A stretch of 64,000 nt of DNA from Metellina segmentata (lineage: Eukaryota; Arthropoda; Arachnida; Araneae; Tetragnathidae), in contig OX375873.1 of NCBI GenBank assembly GCA_947359465.1, positions 90,107,978 through 90,171,977 on the forward strand, read 5' to 3'. The position numbers and the translations under genes are program-made. Below, piece after piece: positions 18,663-29,561 of the stretch (the first letter of the stretch is position 1; the number at the start of each line of letters is the position of its first letter). The notes below the pieces were generated by a model. It was not told the origin of the DNA, made no database searches, and saw only the letters and a list, made by a program, of their open reading frames with translations.

Positions 18663-18842
18663 TTGTTATTTTATCAGAATCACATAATTTTAAATAGATA
18701 CATTAATCTATTTAGCATTGCAAAGACATGCTTATGTTCGAAAAGTGTAGTTTTATTTGACTCTAGAAAAGTACAGACACAAATTTTCCTAAACAAGGTA
18801 ACTATTTAATTTGTTGACGATTAGTAAAGTTCTTAGTTTGGA

Positions 18843-18931
18843 CTGTCGATAGCTCAGTTGGTAGAGCGGTGGACTGTAGTGGATTACACGCGGAAATCCA
18901 TAGGTCGCTGGTTCGACTCCGGCTCGACGGA
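18843..18931 (+). tRNA. tRNA-Tyr (GTA), class A
   Basis: C2 is T (U-G pair); intron with tacacgcgg. Confidence 0.85.
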
Positions 18932-19112
18932 TTGTTATTTTATAAGAATCACATAATTTTAAATAGATACATTAATCTATTTAGCATTGCAAAGACATGC
19001 TTATGTTCGAAAAGTGTAGTTTTTATTTGACTCTAGAAAAGTACAGACACAAATTTTCTCAAATAAGTTAACTATTTAATTTGTTGACGCTTAGTAAAGT
19101 TCTTAATTTGTA

Positions 19113-19201
19113 CCGTCGATAGCTCAGTTGGTAGAGCGGTGGACTGTAGTGGATTAAAAATGGAAATCCATAGGTCGCTGGTTCGACTCCGGCACGACGG
19201 A
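19113..19201 (+). tRNA. tRNA-Tyr (GTA), class A variant
   Basis: T66 is A, one acceptor mismatch. Confidence 0.8.
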
Positions 19202-19302
19202 TAGTTATTTTAGCAGAATCACATAATTTTATATAGATAAATTTTCCCAAATAAGGTAACTACTTAATTTGTTGAAGCTTAAAAAGAAGTTCGTAATTTG
19301 TA

Positions 19303-19391
19303 CCGTCGATAGCTTAGTTGGTAAAGCGGTGGACTATAGTGGATTAAGAACTGAAATCCATAGGTCGCTGGTTAGACTCCGGCTCGACGGA
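19303..19391 (+). tRNA. tRNA-Tyr-like (ATA), class B
   Basis: B box ggttagactcc: C56, near invariant, is A. Confidence 0.55.
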
Positions 19392-19572
19392 TTGTTATTT
19401 TATCAGAATCACATAATTTTAATTCGATACATTAATCTATTTAGCATTGCAAAGACATGCTTATGTTCGAAGAGTGTAGTTTTTATTTGACTCTAGAAAA
19501 GTACAGACACAAATTTTCTCAAACAAGGTAACTATTTAATTTGTTGACGCTTAGTAAAGTTCTTTATTTGTA

Positions 19573-19661
19573 CCGTCGATAGCTCAGTTGGTAGAGCTGT
19601 GGACTGTAGTGGATTAAAAATGGAAATCCATAGGTCGCTGGTTCGACTCCGGCTCGACGGA
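19573..19661 (+). tRNA. tRNA-Tyr (GTA), class A
   Basis: Position 26 is T; otherwise intact. Confidence 0.85.
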
Positions 19662-19762
19662 TAGTTATTTTAGCAGAATCACATAATTTTATATAGATAA
19701 ATTTTCCCAAATAAGGTAACTACTTAATTTGTTGAAGCTTAAAAAGAAGTTCGTAATTTGTA

Positions 19763-19851
19763 CCGTCGATAGCTTAGTTGGTAAAGCGGTGGACTATAGT
19801 GGATTAAGAACTGAAATCCATAGGTCGCTGGTTAGACTCCGGCTCGACGGA
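19763..19851 (+). tRNA. tRNA-Tyr-like (ATA), class B
   Basis: C56 to A as at 19303. Confidence 0.55.
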
Positions 19852-20031
19852 TTGTTATTTTATCAGAATCACATAATTTTAATTCGATACATTAATCTAT
19901 TTAGCATTGCAAAGACATGCTTATGTTCGAAAAGTGTAGTTTTATTTGACTCTAGAAAAGTACAGACACAAATTTTCCTTAACAAGGTAACTATTTAATT
20001 TGTTGACGATTAGTAAAGTTCTTAGTTTGGA

Positions 20032-20120
20032 CCGTCGATAGCTCAGTTGGTAGAGCGGTGGACTGTAGTGGATTACATGCGGAAATCCATAGGTCGCTGG
20101 TTCGACTCCGGCTCGACGGA
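20032..20120 (+). tRNA. tRNA-Tyr (GTA), class A
   Basis: Intact; intron with tacatgcgg. Confidence 0.9.
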
Positions 20121-20301
20121 TTGTTATTTTATAAGAATCACATAATTTTAAATAGATACATTAATCTATTTAGCATTGCAAAGACATGCTTATGTTCGAA
20201 AAGTGTAGTTTTTATTTGACTCTAGAAAAGTATAGACTTAAATTTTCTCAAAAAAGTTAACTATTTAATTTGTTGACGCTTAGTAAAGTTCTTAATTTGT
20301 A

Positions 20302-20390
20302 CCGTCGATAGCTCAGTTGGTAGAGCGGTGGACGGTAGTGGATTAAACACGGAAATCCATAGGTCGCTGGTTCGACTCCGGCTCGACGGA
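20302..20390 (+). tRNA. tRNA-Tyr (GTA) with G33, class A variant
   Basis: Loop cggtag: the near-invariant U33 is G. Other parts intact. Confidence 0.65.
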
Positions 20391-20491
20391 TAGTTATTTT
20401 AGCAGAATCACATAATTTTATATAGATAAATTTTCCCAAATAAGGTAACTACTTAATTTGTTGAAGCTTAAAAAGAGGTTCGTAATTTGTA

Positions 20492-20580
20492 CCGTCGATA
20501 GCTTAGTTGGTAAAGCGGTGGACTATAGTGGATTAAGAACTGAAATCCATAGGTCGCTGGTTCGACTCCGGCTCGACGGG
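20492..20580 (+). tRNA. tRNA-Tyr-like (ATA), class B
   Basis: Discriminator 73 is G instead of A; boxes intact. Confidence 0.65.
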
Positions 20581-20761
20581 TTGTTATTTTATCAGAATCA
20601 CATAATTTTAATTCGATACATTAATCTATTTAGCATTGCAAAGACATGCTTATGTTCGAAGAGTGTAGTTTTTATTTGACTCTAGAAAAGTACAGACACA
20701 AATTTTCTCAAACAAGGTAACTATTTAATTTGTTGACGCTTAGTAAAGTTCTTTATTTGTA

Positions 20762-20850
20762 CCGTCGATAGCTCAGTTGGTAGAGCGGTGGACTGTAGTG
20801 GATTAAACACGGAAATCCATAGGTCGCTGGTTCGACTCCGGCTCGACGGA
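20762..20850 (+). tRNA. tRNA-Tyr (GTA), class A
   Basis: Intact. Confidence 0.92.
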
Positions 20851-21031
20851 TTGTTATTTTATCAGAATCACATAATTATAAATAGATACATTAATCTATT
20901 TAGCATTGCAAAGACATGCTTATGTTCGAAAAGTGTAGTTTTTATTTGACTCTAGAAAAGTACAGACACAAATTTTCTCAAATAAGTCAACTATTTAATT
21001 TGTTGACGCTTAGTAAAGTTCTTAATTTGTA

Positions 21032-21120
21032 CCGTCGATAGCTCAGTTGGTAGAGCGGTGGACTGTAGTGGATTAAAAATGGAAATCCATAGGTCGCTGG
21101 TTCGACTCCGGCTCGACGGA
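21032..21120 (+). tRNA. tRNA-Tyr (GTA), class A
   Basis: Intact; aaaaatgg intron. Confidence 0.92.
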
Positions 21121-21221
21121 TAGTTATTTTAGCAGAATCACATAATTTTATATAGATAAATTTTCCCAAATAAGGTAACTACTTAATTTGTTGAAGCTTA
21201 AAAAGAAGTTCGTAATTTGTA

Positions 21222-21309
21222 CCGTCGATATTTAGTTGGTAAAGCGGTGGACTATAGTGGATTAAGAACTGAAATCCATAGGTCGCTGGTTCGACTCCGG
21301 CTCGACGGA
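21222..21309 (+). pseudogene. Class B tRNA with D-stem deletion
   Basis: gatagcttag is gatatttag: the A box and D stem lose the GC of position 10-11. Confidence 0.7.
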
Positions 21310-21490
21310 TTGTTATTTTATCAGAATCACATAATTTTAATTCGATACATTAATCTATTTAGCATTGCAAAGACATGCTTATGTTCGAAGAGTGTAGTTT
21401 TTATTTGACTCTAGAAAAGTACAGACACAAATTTTCTCAAACAAGGTAACTATTTAATTTGTTGACGCTTAGTAAAGTTCTTTATTTGTA

Positions 21491-21579
21491 CCGTCGATAG
21501 CTCAGTTGGTAGAGCGGTGGACTGTAGTGGATTAAACACGGAAATCCATAGGTCGCTGGTTCGACTCCGGCTCGACGGA
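21491..21579 (+). tRNA. tRNA-Tyr (GTA), class A
   Basis: Intact. Confidence 0.92.
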
Positions 21580-21760
21580 TTGTTATTTTATCAGAATCAC
21601 ATAATTATAAATAGATACATTAATCTATTTAGCATTGCAAAGACATGCTTATGTTCGAAAAGTGTAGTTTTTATTTGACTCTAGAAAAGTACAGACACAA
21701 ATTTTCTCAAATAAGTTAACTATTTAATTTGTTGACGCTTAGTAAAGTTCTTAATTTGTA

Positions 21761-21849
21761 CCGTCGATAGCTCAGTTGGTAGAGCGGTGGACTGTAGTGG
21801 ATTAAACACAGAAATCCATAGGTCGCTGGTTCGACTCTGGGTCGACGGA
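21761..21849 (+). tRNA. tRNA-Tyr (GTA), class A variant
   Basis: Copy of 18574 (+3187). Confidence 0.75.
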
Positions 21850-22029
21850 TTGTTATTTTATCAGAATCACATAATTTTAAATAGATACATTAATCTATTT
21901 AGCATTGCAAAGACATGCTTATGTTCGAAAAGTGTAGTTTTATTTGACTCTAGAAAAGTACAGACACAAATTTTCCTAAACAAGGTAACTATTTAATTTG
22001 TTGACGATTAGTAAAGTTCTTAGTTTGGA

Positions 22030-22118
22030 CTGTCGATAGCTCAGTTGGTAGAGCGGTGGACTGTAGTGGATTACACGCGGAAATCCATAGGTCGCTGGTT
22101 CGACTCCGGCTCGACGGA
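22030..22118 (+). tRNA. tRNA-Tyr (GTA), class A
   Basis: Copy of 18843 (+3187), T2. Confidence 0.85.
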
Positions 22119-22299
22119 TTGTTATTTTATAAGAATCACATAATTTTAAATAGATACATTAATCTATTTAGCATTGCAAAGACATGCTTATGTTCGAAAA
22201 GTGTAGTTTTTATTTGACTCTAGAAAAGTACAGACACAAATTTTCTCAAATAAGTTAACTATTTAATTTGTTGACGCTTAGTAAAGTTCTTAATTTGTA

Positions 22300-22388
22300 C
22301 CGTCGATAGCTCAGTTGGTAGAGCGGTGGACTGTAGTGGATTAAAAATGGAAATCCATAGGTCGCTGGTTCGACTCCGGCACGACGGA
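22300..22388 (+). tRNA. tRNA-Tyr (GTA), class A variant
   Basis: Copy of 19113, A66. Confidence 0.8.
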
Positions 22389-22489
22389 TAGTTATTTTAG
22401 CAGAATCACATAATTTTATATAGATAAATTTTCCCAAATAAGGTAACTACTTAATTTGTTGAAGCTTAAAAAGAAGTTCGTAATTTGTA

Positions 22490-22578
22490 CCGTCGATAGC
22501 TTAGTTGGTAAAGCGGTGGACTATAGTGGATTAAGAACTGAAATCCATAGGTCGCTGGTTAGACTCCGGCTCGACGGA
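22490..22578 (+). tRNA. tRNA-Tyr-like (ATA), class B
   Basis: Copy of 19303, A56. Confidence 0.55.
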
Positions 22579-22759
22579 TTGTTATTTTATCAGAATCACA
22601 TAATTTTAATTCGATACATTAATCTATTTAGCATTGCAAAGACATGCTTATGTTCGAAGAGTGTAGTTTTTATTTGACTCTAGAAAAGTACAGACACAAA
22701 TTTTCTCAAACAAGGTAACTATTTAATTTGTTGACGCTTAGTAAAGTTCTTTATTTGTA

Positions 22760-22848
22760 CCGTCGATAGCTCAGTTGGTAGAGCTGTGGACTGTAGTGGA
22801 TTAAAAATGGAAATCCATAGGTCGCTGGTTCGACTCCGGCTCGACGGA
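22760..22848 (+). tRNA. tRNA-Tyr (GTA), class A
   Basis: Copy of 19573, T26. Confidence 0.85.
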
Positions 22849-22949
22849 TAGTTATTTTAGCAGAATCACATAATTTTATATAGATAAATTTTCCCAAATA
22901 AGGTAACTACTTAATTTGTTGAAGCTTAAAAAGAAGTTCGTAATTTGTA

Positions 22950-23038
22950 CCGTCGATAGCTTAGTTGGTAAAGCGGTGGACTATAGTGGATTAAGAACTG
23001 AAATCCATAGGTCGCTGGTTAGACTCCGGCTCGACGGA
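22950..23038 (+). tRNA. tRNA-Tyr-like (ATA), class B
   Basis: Copy of 19763, A56. Confidence 0.55.
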
Positions 23039-23218
23039 TTGTTATTTTATCAGAATCACATAATTTTAATTCGATACATTAATCTATTTAGCATTGCAAA
23101 GACATGCTTATGTTCGAAAAGTGTAGTTTTATTTGACTCTAGAAAAGTACAGACACAAATTTTCCTTAACAAGGTAACTATTTAATTTGTTGACGATTAG
23201 TAAAGTTCTTAGTTTGGA

Positions 23219-23307
23219 CCGTCGATAGCTCAGTTGGTAGAGCGGTGGACTGTAGTGGATTACATGCGGAAATCCATAGGTCGCTGGTTCGACTCCGGCT
23301 CGACGGA
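23219..23307 (+). tRNA. tRNA-Tyr (GTA), class A
   Basis: Copy of 20032. Confidence 0.9.
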
Positions 23308-23488
23308 TTGTTATTTTATAAGAATCACATAATTTTAAATAGATACATTAATCTATTTAGCATTGCAAAGACATGCTTATGTTCGAAAAGTGTAGTTTTT
23401 ATTTGACTCTAGAAAAGTATAGACTTAAATTTTCTCAAAAAAGTTAACTATTTAATTTGTTGACGCTTAGTAAAGTTCTTAATTTGTA

Positions 23489-23577
23489 CCGTCGATAGCT
23501 CAGTTGGTAGAGCGGTGGACGGTAGTGGATTAAACACGGAAATCCATAGGTCGCTGGTTCGACTCCGGCTCGACGGA
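23489..23577 (+). tRNA. tRNA-Tyr (GTA) with G33, class A variant
   Basis: Copy of 20302. Confidence 0.65.
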
Positions 23578-23678
23578 TAGTTATTTTAGCAGAATCACAT
23601 AATTTTATATAGATAAATTTTCCCAAATAAGGTAACTACTTAATTTGTTGAAGCTTAAAAAGAGGTTCGTAATTTGTA

Positions 23679-23767
23679 CCGTCGATAGCTTAGTTGGTAA
23701 AGCGGTGGACTATAGTGGATTAAGAACTGAAATCCATAGGTCGCTGGTTCGACTCCGGCTCGACGGG
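23679..23767 (+). tRNA. tRNA-Tyr-like (ATA), class B
   Basis: Copy of 20492, G73. Confidence 0.65.
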
Positions 23768-23948
23768 TTGTTATTTTATCAGAATCACATAATTTTAATT
23801 CGATACATTAATCTATTTAGCATTGCAAAGACATGCTTATGTTCGAAGAGTGTAGTTTTTATTTGACTCTAGAAAAGTACAGACACAAATTTTCTCAAAC
23901 AAGGTAACTATTTAATTTGTTGACGCTTAGTAAAGTTCTTTATTTGTA

Positions 23949-24037
23949 CCGTCGATAGCTCAGTTGGTAGAGCGGTGGACTGTAGTGGATTAAACACGGA
24001 AATCCATAGGTCGCTGGTTCGACTCCGGCTCGACGGA
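23949..24037 (+). tRNA. tRNA-Tyr (GTA), class A
   Basis: Copy of 20762. Confidence 0.92.
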
Positions 24038-24218
24038 TTGTTATTTTATCAGAATCACATAATTATAAATAGATACATTAATCTATTTAGCATTGCAAAG
24101 ACATGCTTATGTTCGAAAAGTGTAGTTTTTATTTGACTCTAGAAAAGTACAGACACAAATTTTCTCAAATAAGTCAACTATTTAATTTGTTGACGCTTAG
24201 TAAAGTTCTTAATTTGTA

Positions 24219-24307
24219 CCGTCGATAGCTCAGTTGGTAGAGCGGTGGACTGTAGTGGATTAAAAATGGAAATCCATAGGTCGCTGGTTCGACTCCGGCT
24301 CGACGGA
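24219..24307 (+). tRNA. tRNA-Tyr (GTA), class A
   Basis: Copy of 21032. Confidence 0.92.
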
Positions 24308-24408
24308 TAGTTATTTTAGCAGAATCACATAATTTTATATAGATAAATTTTCCCAAATAAGGTAACTACTTAATTTGTTGAAGCTTAAAAAGAAGTTCGT
24401 AATTTGTA

Positions 24409-24496
24409 CCGTCGATATTTAGTTGGTAAAGCGGTGGACTATAGTGGATTAAGAACTGAAATCCATAGGTCGCTGGTTCGACTCCGGCTCGACGGA
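24409..24496 (+). pseudogene. Class B tRNA with D-stem deletion
   Basis: Copy of 21222. Confidence 0.7.
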
Positions 24497-24677
24497 TTGT
24501 TATTTTATCAGAATCACATAATTTTAATTCGATACATTAATCTATTTAGCATTGCAAAGACATGCTTATGTTCGAAGAGTGTAGTTTTTATTTGACTCTA
24601 GAAAAGTACAGACACAAATTTTCTCAAACAAGGTAACTATTTAATTTGTTGACGCTTAGTAAAGTTCTTTATTTGTA

Positions 24678-24766
24678 CCGTCGATAGCTCAGTTGGTAGA
24701 GCGGTGGACTGTAGTGGATTAAACACGGAAATCCATAGGTCGCTGGTTCGACTCCGGCTCGACGGA
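24678..24766 (+). tRNA. tRNA-Tyr (GTA), class A
   Basis: Copy of 21491. Confidence 0.92.
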
Positions 24767-24947
24767 TTGTTATTTTATCAGAATCACATAATTATAAATA
24801 GATACATTAATCTATTTAGCATTGCAAAGACATGCTTATGTTCGAAAAGTGTAGTTTTTATTTGACTCTAGAAAAGTACAGACACAAATTTTCTCAAATA
24901 AGTTAACTATTTAATTTGTTGACGCTTAGTAAAGTTCTTAATTTGTA

Positions 24948-25036
24948 CCGTCGATAGCTCAGTTGGTAGAGCGGTGGACTGTAGTAGATTAAAAATGGAA
25001 ATCCATAGGTCGCTGGTTCGACTCCGGCTCGACGGA
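24948..25036 (+). tRNA. tRNA-Tyr (GTA), class A
   Basis: Intron tagattaaaaatggaa; marks the end of the 3187-bp duplication. Confidence 0.9.
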
Positions 25037-25137
25037 TAGTTATTTTAGCAGAATCACATAATTTTATATAGATAAATTTTCCCAAATAAGGTAACTACTT
25101 AATTTGTTGAAGCTTAAAAAGAAGTTCGTAATTTGTA

Positions 25138-25226
25138 CCGTCGATAGCTTAGTTGGTAAAGCGGTGGACTATAGTGGATTAAGAACTGAAATCCATAGGT
25201 CGCTGGTTCGACTCCGGCTCGACGGA
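25138..25226 (+). tRNA. tRNA-Tyr-like (ATA), class B
   Basis: All stems and both boxes intact. Confidence 0.77.
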
Positions 25227-25406
25227 TTGTTATTTTATCAGAATCACATAATTTTAATTCGATACATTAATCTATTTAGCATTGCAAAGACATGCTTATG
25301 TTCGAAGATTGTAGTTTTATTTGACTCTAGAAAAGTACAGACACAAATTTTCCTAAACAAGGTAACTATTTAATTTGTTGACGCTTAGTAAAGTTCTTTA
25401 TTTGTA

Positions 25407-25495
25407 CCGTCGATAGCTCAGTTGGTAGAGCGGTGGACTGTAGTGGATTAAACACGGAAATCCATAAGTCGCTGGTTCGACTCCGGCTCGACGGA
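25407..25495 (+). tRNA. tRNA-Tyr (GTA), class A
   Basis: One G-to-A in the variable loop; otherwise intact. Confidence 0.9.
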
Positions 25496-25676
25496 TTGTT
25501 ATTTTATCAGAATCACATAATTATAAATAGATACATTAATCTATTTAGCATTGCAAAGACATGCTTATGTTCGAAAAGTGTAGTTTTTATTTGACTCTAG
25601 AAAAGTACAGACACAAATTTTCTCAAATAAGTTAACTATTTAATTTGTTGACGCTTAGTAAAGTTCTTAATTTGTA

Positions 25677-25765
25677 CCGTCGATAGCTCAGTTGGTAGAG
25701 CGGTGGACTGTAGTGGATTAAAAATGGAAATCCATAGGTCGCTGGTTCGACTCCGCCTCGACGGA
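25677..25765 (+). tRNA. tRNA-Tyr (GTA), class A variant
   Basis: T stem ccgcc: one mismatch. Confidence 0.8.
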
Positions 25766-25866
25766 TAGTTATTTCAGCAGAATCACATAATTTTATATAG
25801 ATAAATATTCCCAAATAAGGTAACTACTTAATTTGTTGAAGCTTAAAAAGAAGTTCGTAATTTGTA

Positions 25867-25955
25867 CCGTCGATAGCTTAGTTGGTAAAGCGGTGGACTA
25901 TAGTGGATTAAGAACTGAAATCCATAGGTCGCTTAATCGACTCCGGCTCGACGGA
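25867..25955 (+). pseudogene. Class B tRNA (ATA) with broken B box
   Basis: gcttaatcgactcc replaces gctggttcgactcc, so T stem and B box are lost. Confidence 0.65.
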
Positions 25956-26136
25956 TTGTTATTTTATCAGAATCACATAATTTTAATTCGATACATTAAT
26001 CTATTTAGCATTGCAAAGACATGCTTATGTTCGAAGAGTGTAGTTTTTATTTGACTCTAGAAAAGTACAGACACAAATTTTCTCAAACAAGGTAACTATT
26101 TAATTTGTTGACGCTTAGTAAAGTTCTTTATTTGTA

Positions 26137-26225
26137 CCGTCGATAGCTCAGTTGGTAGAGCGGTGGACTGTAGTGGATTAAACACGGAAATCCATAGGTC
26201 GCTGGTTCGACTCCGGCTCGACGGA
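26137..26225 (+). tRNA. tRNA-Tyr (GTA), class A
   Basis: Intact. Confidence 0.92.
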
Positions 26226-26406
26226 TTGTTATTTTATCAGAATCACATAATTATAAATAGATACATTAATCTATTTAGCATTGCAAAGACATGCTTATGT
26301 TCGAAAAGTGTAGTTTTTATTTGACTCTAGAAAAGTACAGACACAAATTTTCTCAAATAAGTTAACTATTTAATTTGTTGACGCTTAGTAAAGTTCTTAA
26401 TTTGTA

Positions 26407-26495
26407 CCGTCGATAGCTCAGTTGGTAGAGCGGTGGACTGTAGTGGATTACACGCGGAAATCCATAGGTCGCTGGTTCGACTCCGGCTCGACGGA
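26407..26495 (+). tRNA. tRNA-Tyr (GTA), class A
   Basis: Intact; tacacgcgg intron. Confidence 0.92.
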
Positions 26496-26676
26496 TTGTT
26501 ATTTTATAAGAATCACATAATTTTAAATAGATACATTAATCTATTTAGCATTGCAAAGACATGCTTATGTTCGAAAAGTGTAGTTTTTATTTGACTCTAG
26601 AAAAGTATAGACACAAATTTTCTCAAAAAAGTTAACTATTTAATTTGTTGACGCTTAGTAAAGTTCTTAATTTGTA

Positions 26677-26765
26677 CCGTCGATAGCTCAGTTGGTAGAG
26701 CGGTGGACGGTAGTGGATTATACACGGAAATCCATAGGTCGCTGGTTCGACTCCGGCTCGACGGA
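26677..26765 (+). tRNA. tRNA-Tyr (GTA) with G33, class A variant
   Basis: cggtag loop; intron ttatacacgg. Confidence 0.65.
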
Positions 26766-26946
26766 TTTTTATTTTATAAGAATCACATAATTTTAAATAG
26801 ATACATTAATCTATTTAGCATTGCAAAGACATGCTTATGTTCGAAAAGTGTAGTTTTTATTTGACTCTAGAAAAGTACAGACACAAATTTTCTCAAATAA
26901 GTTAACTATTTAATTTGTTGACGCTTAGTAAAGTTCTTAATTTGTA

Positions 26947-27035
26947 CCGTCGATAGCTCAGTTGGTAGAGCGGTGGACTGTGGTGGATTAAAAATGGAAA
27001 TCCATAGGTCGCTGGTTCGTCTCCGGCTCGACGGA
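26947..27035 (+). tRNA. tRNA-Tyr body with GTG (His) anticodon
   Basis: Loop ctgtgg: A36 is G. A58 of the B box is T. Confidence 0.6.
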
Positions 27036-27136
27036 TAGTTATTTTAGCAGAATCACATAATTTTATATAGATAAATTTTCCCAAATAAGGTAACTACTTA
27101 ATTTGTTGAAGCTTAAAAAGAAGTTCGTAATTTGTA

Positions 27137-27225
27137 CCGTCGATAGCTTAGTTGGTAAAGCGGTGGACTATAGTGGATTAAGAACTGAAATCCATAGGTC
27201 GCTGGTTCGACTCCGGCTCGACGGA
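27137..27225 (+). tRNA. tRNA-Tyr-like (ATA), class B
   Basis: Intact boxes and stems. Confidence 0.77.
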
Positions 27226-27406
27226 TTGTTATTTTATCAGAATCACATAATTTTAATTCGATACATTAATCTATTTAGCATTGCAAAGACATGCTTATGT
27301 TCGAAGAGTGTAGTTTTTATTTGACTCTAGAAAAGTACAGACACAAATTTTCTCAAACAAGGTAACTATTTAATTTGTTGACGCTTAGTAAAGTTCTTTA
27401 TTTGTA

Positions 27407-27495
27407 CCGTCGATAGCTCAGTTGGTAGAGCGGTGGACTGTAGTGGATTAAACACGGAAATCCATAGGTCGCTGGTTCGACTCCGGCTCGACGGA
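27407..27495 (+). tRNA. tRNA-Tyr (GTA), class A
   Basis: Intact; following T run is ttacttta, no T4. Confidence 0.9.
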
Positions 27496-27676
27496 TTGTT
27501 ACTTTATCAGAATCACATAATTATAAATAGATACATTAATCTATTTAGCATTGCAAAGACATGCTTATGTTCGAAAAGTGTAGTTTTTATTTGACTCTAG
27601 AAAAGTACAGACACAAATTTTCTCAAATAAGTTAACTATTTAATTTGTTGACGCTTAGTAAAGTTCTTAATTTGTA

Positions 27677-27765
27677 CCGTCGATAGCTCAGTTGGTAGAG
27701 CGGTGGACTGTAGTGGATTAAACATAGAAATCCATAGGTCGCTGGTTCGACTCTGGCTCGACGGA
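27677..27765 (+). tRNA. tRNA-Tyr (GTA), class A variant
   Basis: B box ggttcgactct (C62 to T, G-U pair kept). Confidence 0.82.
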
Positions 27766-27945
27766 TTGTTATTTTATCAGAATCACATAATTTTAAATAG
27801 ATACATTAATCTATTTAGCATTGCAAAGACATGCTTATGTTCGAAAAGTGTAGTTTTATTTGACTCTAGAAAAGTACAGACACAAATTTTCCTAAACAAG
27901 TAAACTATTTAATTTGTTGACGATTAGTAAAGTTCTTAGTTTGGA

Positions 27946-28034
27946 CCGTCGATAGCTCAGTTGGTAGAGCGGTGGAGTGTAGTGGATTACACGCGGAAAT
28001 CCATAGGTCGCTGGTTCGACTCCGGCTCGACGGA
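27946..28034 (+). tRNA. tRNA-Tyr (GTA), class A variant
   Basis: Position 32 is G (gagtgtag). First gene of the 1796-bp repeat. Confidence 0.8.
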
Positions 28035-28214
28035 TTGTTATTTTATAAGAATCACATAATTTTAAATAGACACATTAATCTATTTAGCATTGCAAAGACA
28101 TGCTTATGTTCGAAAAGTGTAGTTTTTATTTGACTCTAGAAAAGTACAGACACAAATTTTCTCAAAAATTTAACTATTTAATTTGTTGACGCTTAGTAAA
28201 GTTCTTAATTTGTA

Positions 28215-28292
28215 CCGTCGATAGCTCAGTTGGTAGAGCGGTGGACTGTAGTGGATTAAACACAGAAATCCATAGGTCGCTGGCTCGACGGA
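28215..28292 (+). pseudogene. Truncated class A tRNA, T loop and B box deleted
   Basis: 78 nt, same junction gctggctcgacgga as 6596 but in a different intron background (acacag), so possibly an independent event. Confidence 0.85.
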
Positions 28293-28472
28293 TTGTTATT
28301 TTATCAGAATCACATAATTTTAAATAGATACATTAATCTATTTAGCATTGCAAAGACATGCTTATGTTCGAAAAGTGTAGTTTTATTTGACTCTAGAAAA
28401 GTACAGACACAAATTTTCCTAAACAAGGTAACTATTTAATTTGTTGACGATTAGTAAAGTTCTTAGTTTGGA

Positions 28473-28561
28473 CCGTCGATAGCTCAGTTGGTAGAGCGGT
28501 GGACTGTAGTGGATTACACGCGGAAATCCATAGGTCGCTGGTTCGACTCCGGCTCGACGGA
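28473..28561 (+). tRNA. tRNA-Tyr (GTA), class A
   Basis: Intact. Confidence 0.92.
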
Positions 28562-28742
28562 TTGTTATTTTATAAGAATCACATAATTTTAAATAGATAC
28601 ATTAATCTATTTAGCATTGCAAAGACATGCTTATGTTCGAAAAGTGTAGTTTTTATTTGACTCTAGAAAAGTATAGACACAAATTTTCTCAAAAAAGTTA
28701 ACTATTTAATTTGTTGACGCTTAGTAAAGTTCTTAATTTGTA

Positions 28743-28831
28743 CCGTCGATAGCTCAGTTGGTAGAGCGGTGGACGGTAGTGGATTAAACACGGAAATCCA
28801 TAGGTCGCTGGTTCGACTCCGGCTCGACGGA
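28743..28831 (+). tRNA. tRNA-Tyr (GTA) with G33, class A variant
   Basis: cggtag loop. Confidence 0.65.
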
Positions 28832-29012
28832 TTTTTATTTTATAAGAATCACATAATTTTAAATAGATACATTAATCTATTTAGCATTGCAAAAACATGC
28901 TTATGTTCGAAAAGTGTAGTTTTTATTTGACTCTAGAAAAGTACAGACACAAATTTTCTCAAATAAGTTAACTATTTAATTTGTTGACGCTTAGTAAAGT
29001 TCTTAATTTGTA

Positions 29013-29101
29013 CCGTCGATAGCTCAGTTGGTAGAGCGGTGGACTGTGGTGGATTAAAAATGGAAATCCATAGGTCGCTGGTTCGACTCCGGCTCGACGG
29101 A
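29013..29101 (+). tRNA. tRNA-Tyr body with GTG (His) anticodon
   Basis: Only change is A36 to G; all arms and boxes are otherwise intact. Best candidate of the GTG copies. Confidence 0.68.
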
Positions 29102-29202
29102 TAGTTATTTTAGCAGAATCACATAATTTTATATAGATAAATTTTCCCAAATAAGGTAACTACTTAATTTGTTGAAGCTTAAAAAGAAGTTCGTAATTTG
29201 TA

Positions 29203-29291
29203 CCGTCGATAGCTTAGTTGGTAAAGCGGTGGACTATAGTGGATTAAGAACTGAAATCCATAGGTCGCTGGTTCGACTCCGGCTCGACGGA
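29203..29291 (+). tRNA. tRNA-Tyr-like (ATA), class B
   Basis: Intact boxes and stems. Confidence 0.77.
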
Positions 29292-29472
29292 TTGTTATTT
29301 TATCAGAATCACATAATTTTAATTCGATACATTAATCTATTTAGCATTGCAAAGACATGCTTATGTTCGAAGAGTGTAGTTTTTATTTGACTCTAGAAAA
29401 GTACAGACACAAATTTTCTCAAACAAGGTAACTATTTAATTTGTTGACGCTTAGTAAAGTTCTTTATTTGTA

Positions 29473-29561
29473 CCGTCGTTTGCTCAGTTGGTAGAGCGGT
29501 GGACTGTAGTGGATTAAACACGGAAATCCATAGGTCGCTGGTTCGACTCCGGCTCGACGGA
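29473..29561 (+). tRNA. tRNA-Tyr (GTA), class A variant
   Basis: cgtttgctc: A7 and A9 are T, weakening the acceptor and A box. Confidence 0.72.

Larger units (their letters stand above)
18574..21760 (+). repeat. 3187-bp higher-order repeat, copy 1
   Basis: Ten class A and four class B related units in fixed order repeat at 21761-24947 with an exact offset of 3187 bp at every gene start checked, including private variants (C2 to T at 18843, U33G at 20302, G73 at 20492, D-arm deletion at 21222). Confidence 0.95.
21761..24947 (+). repeat. 3187-bp higher-order repeat, copy 2
   Basis: Every unit repeats 18574-21760 with the same private variants, so the duplication is recent. The match stops inside the gene at 24948, whose intron is of a different type. 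Confidence 0.95.
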
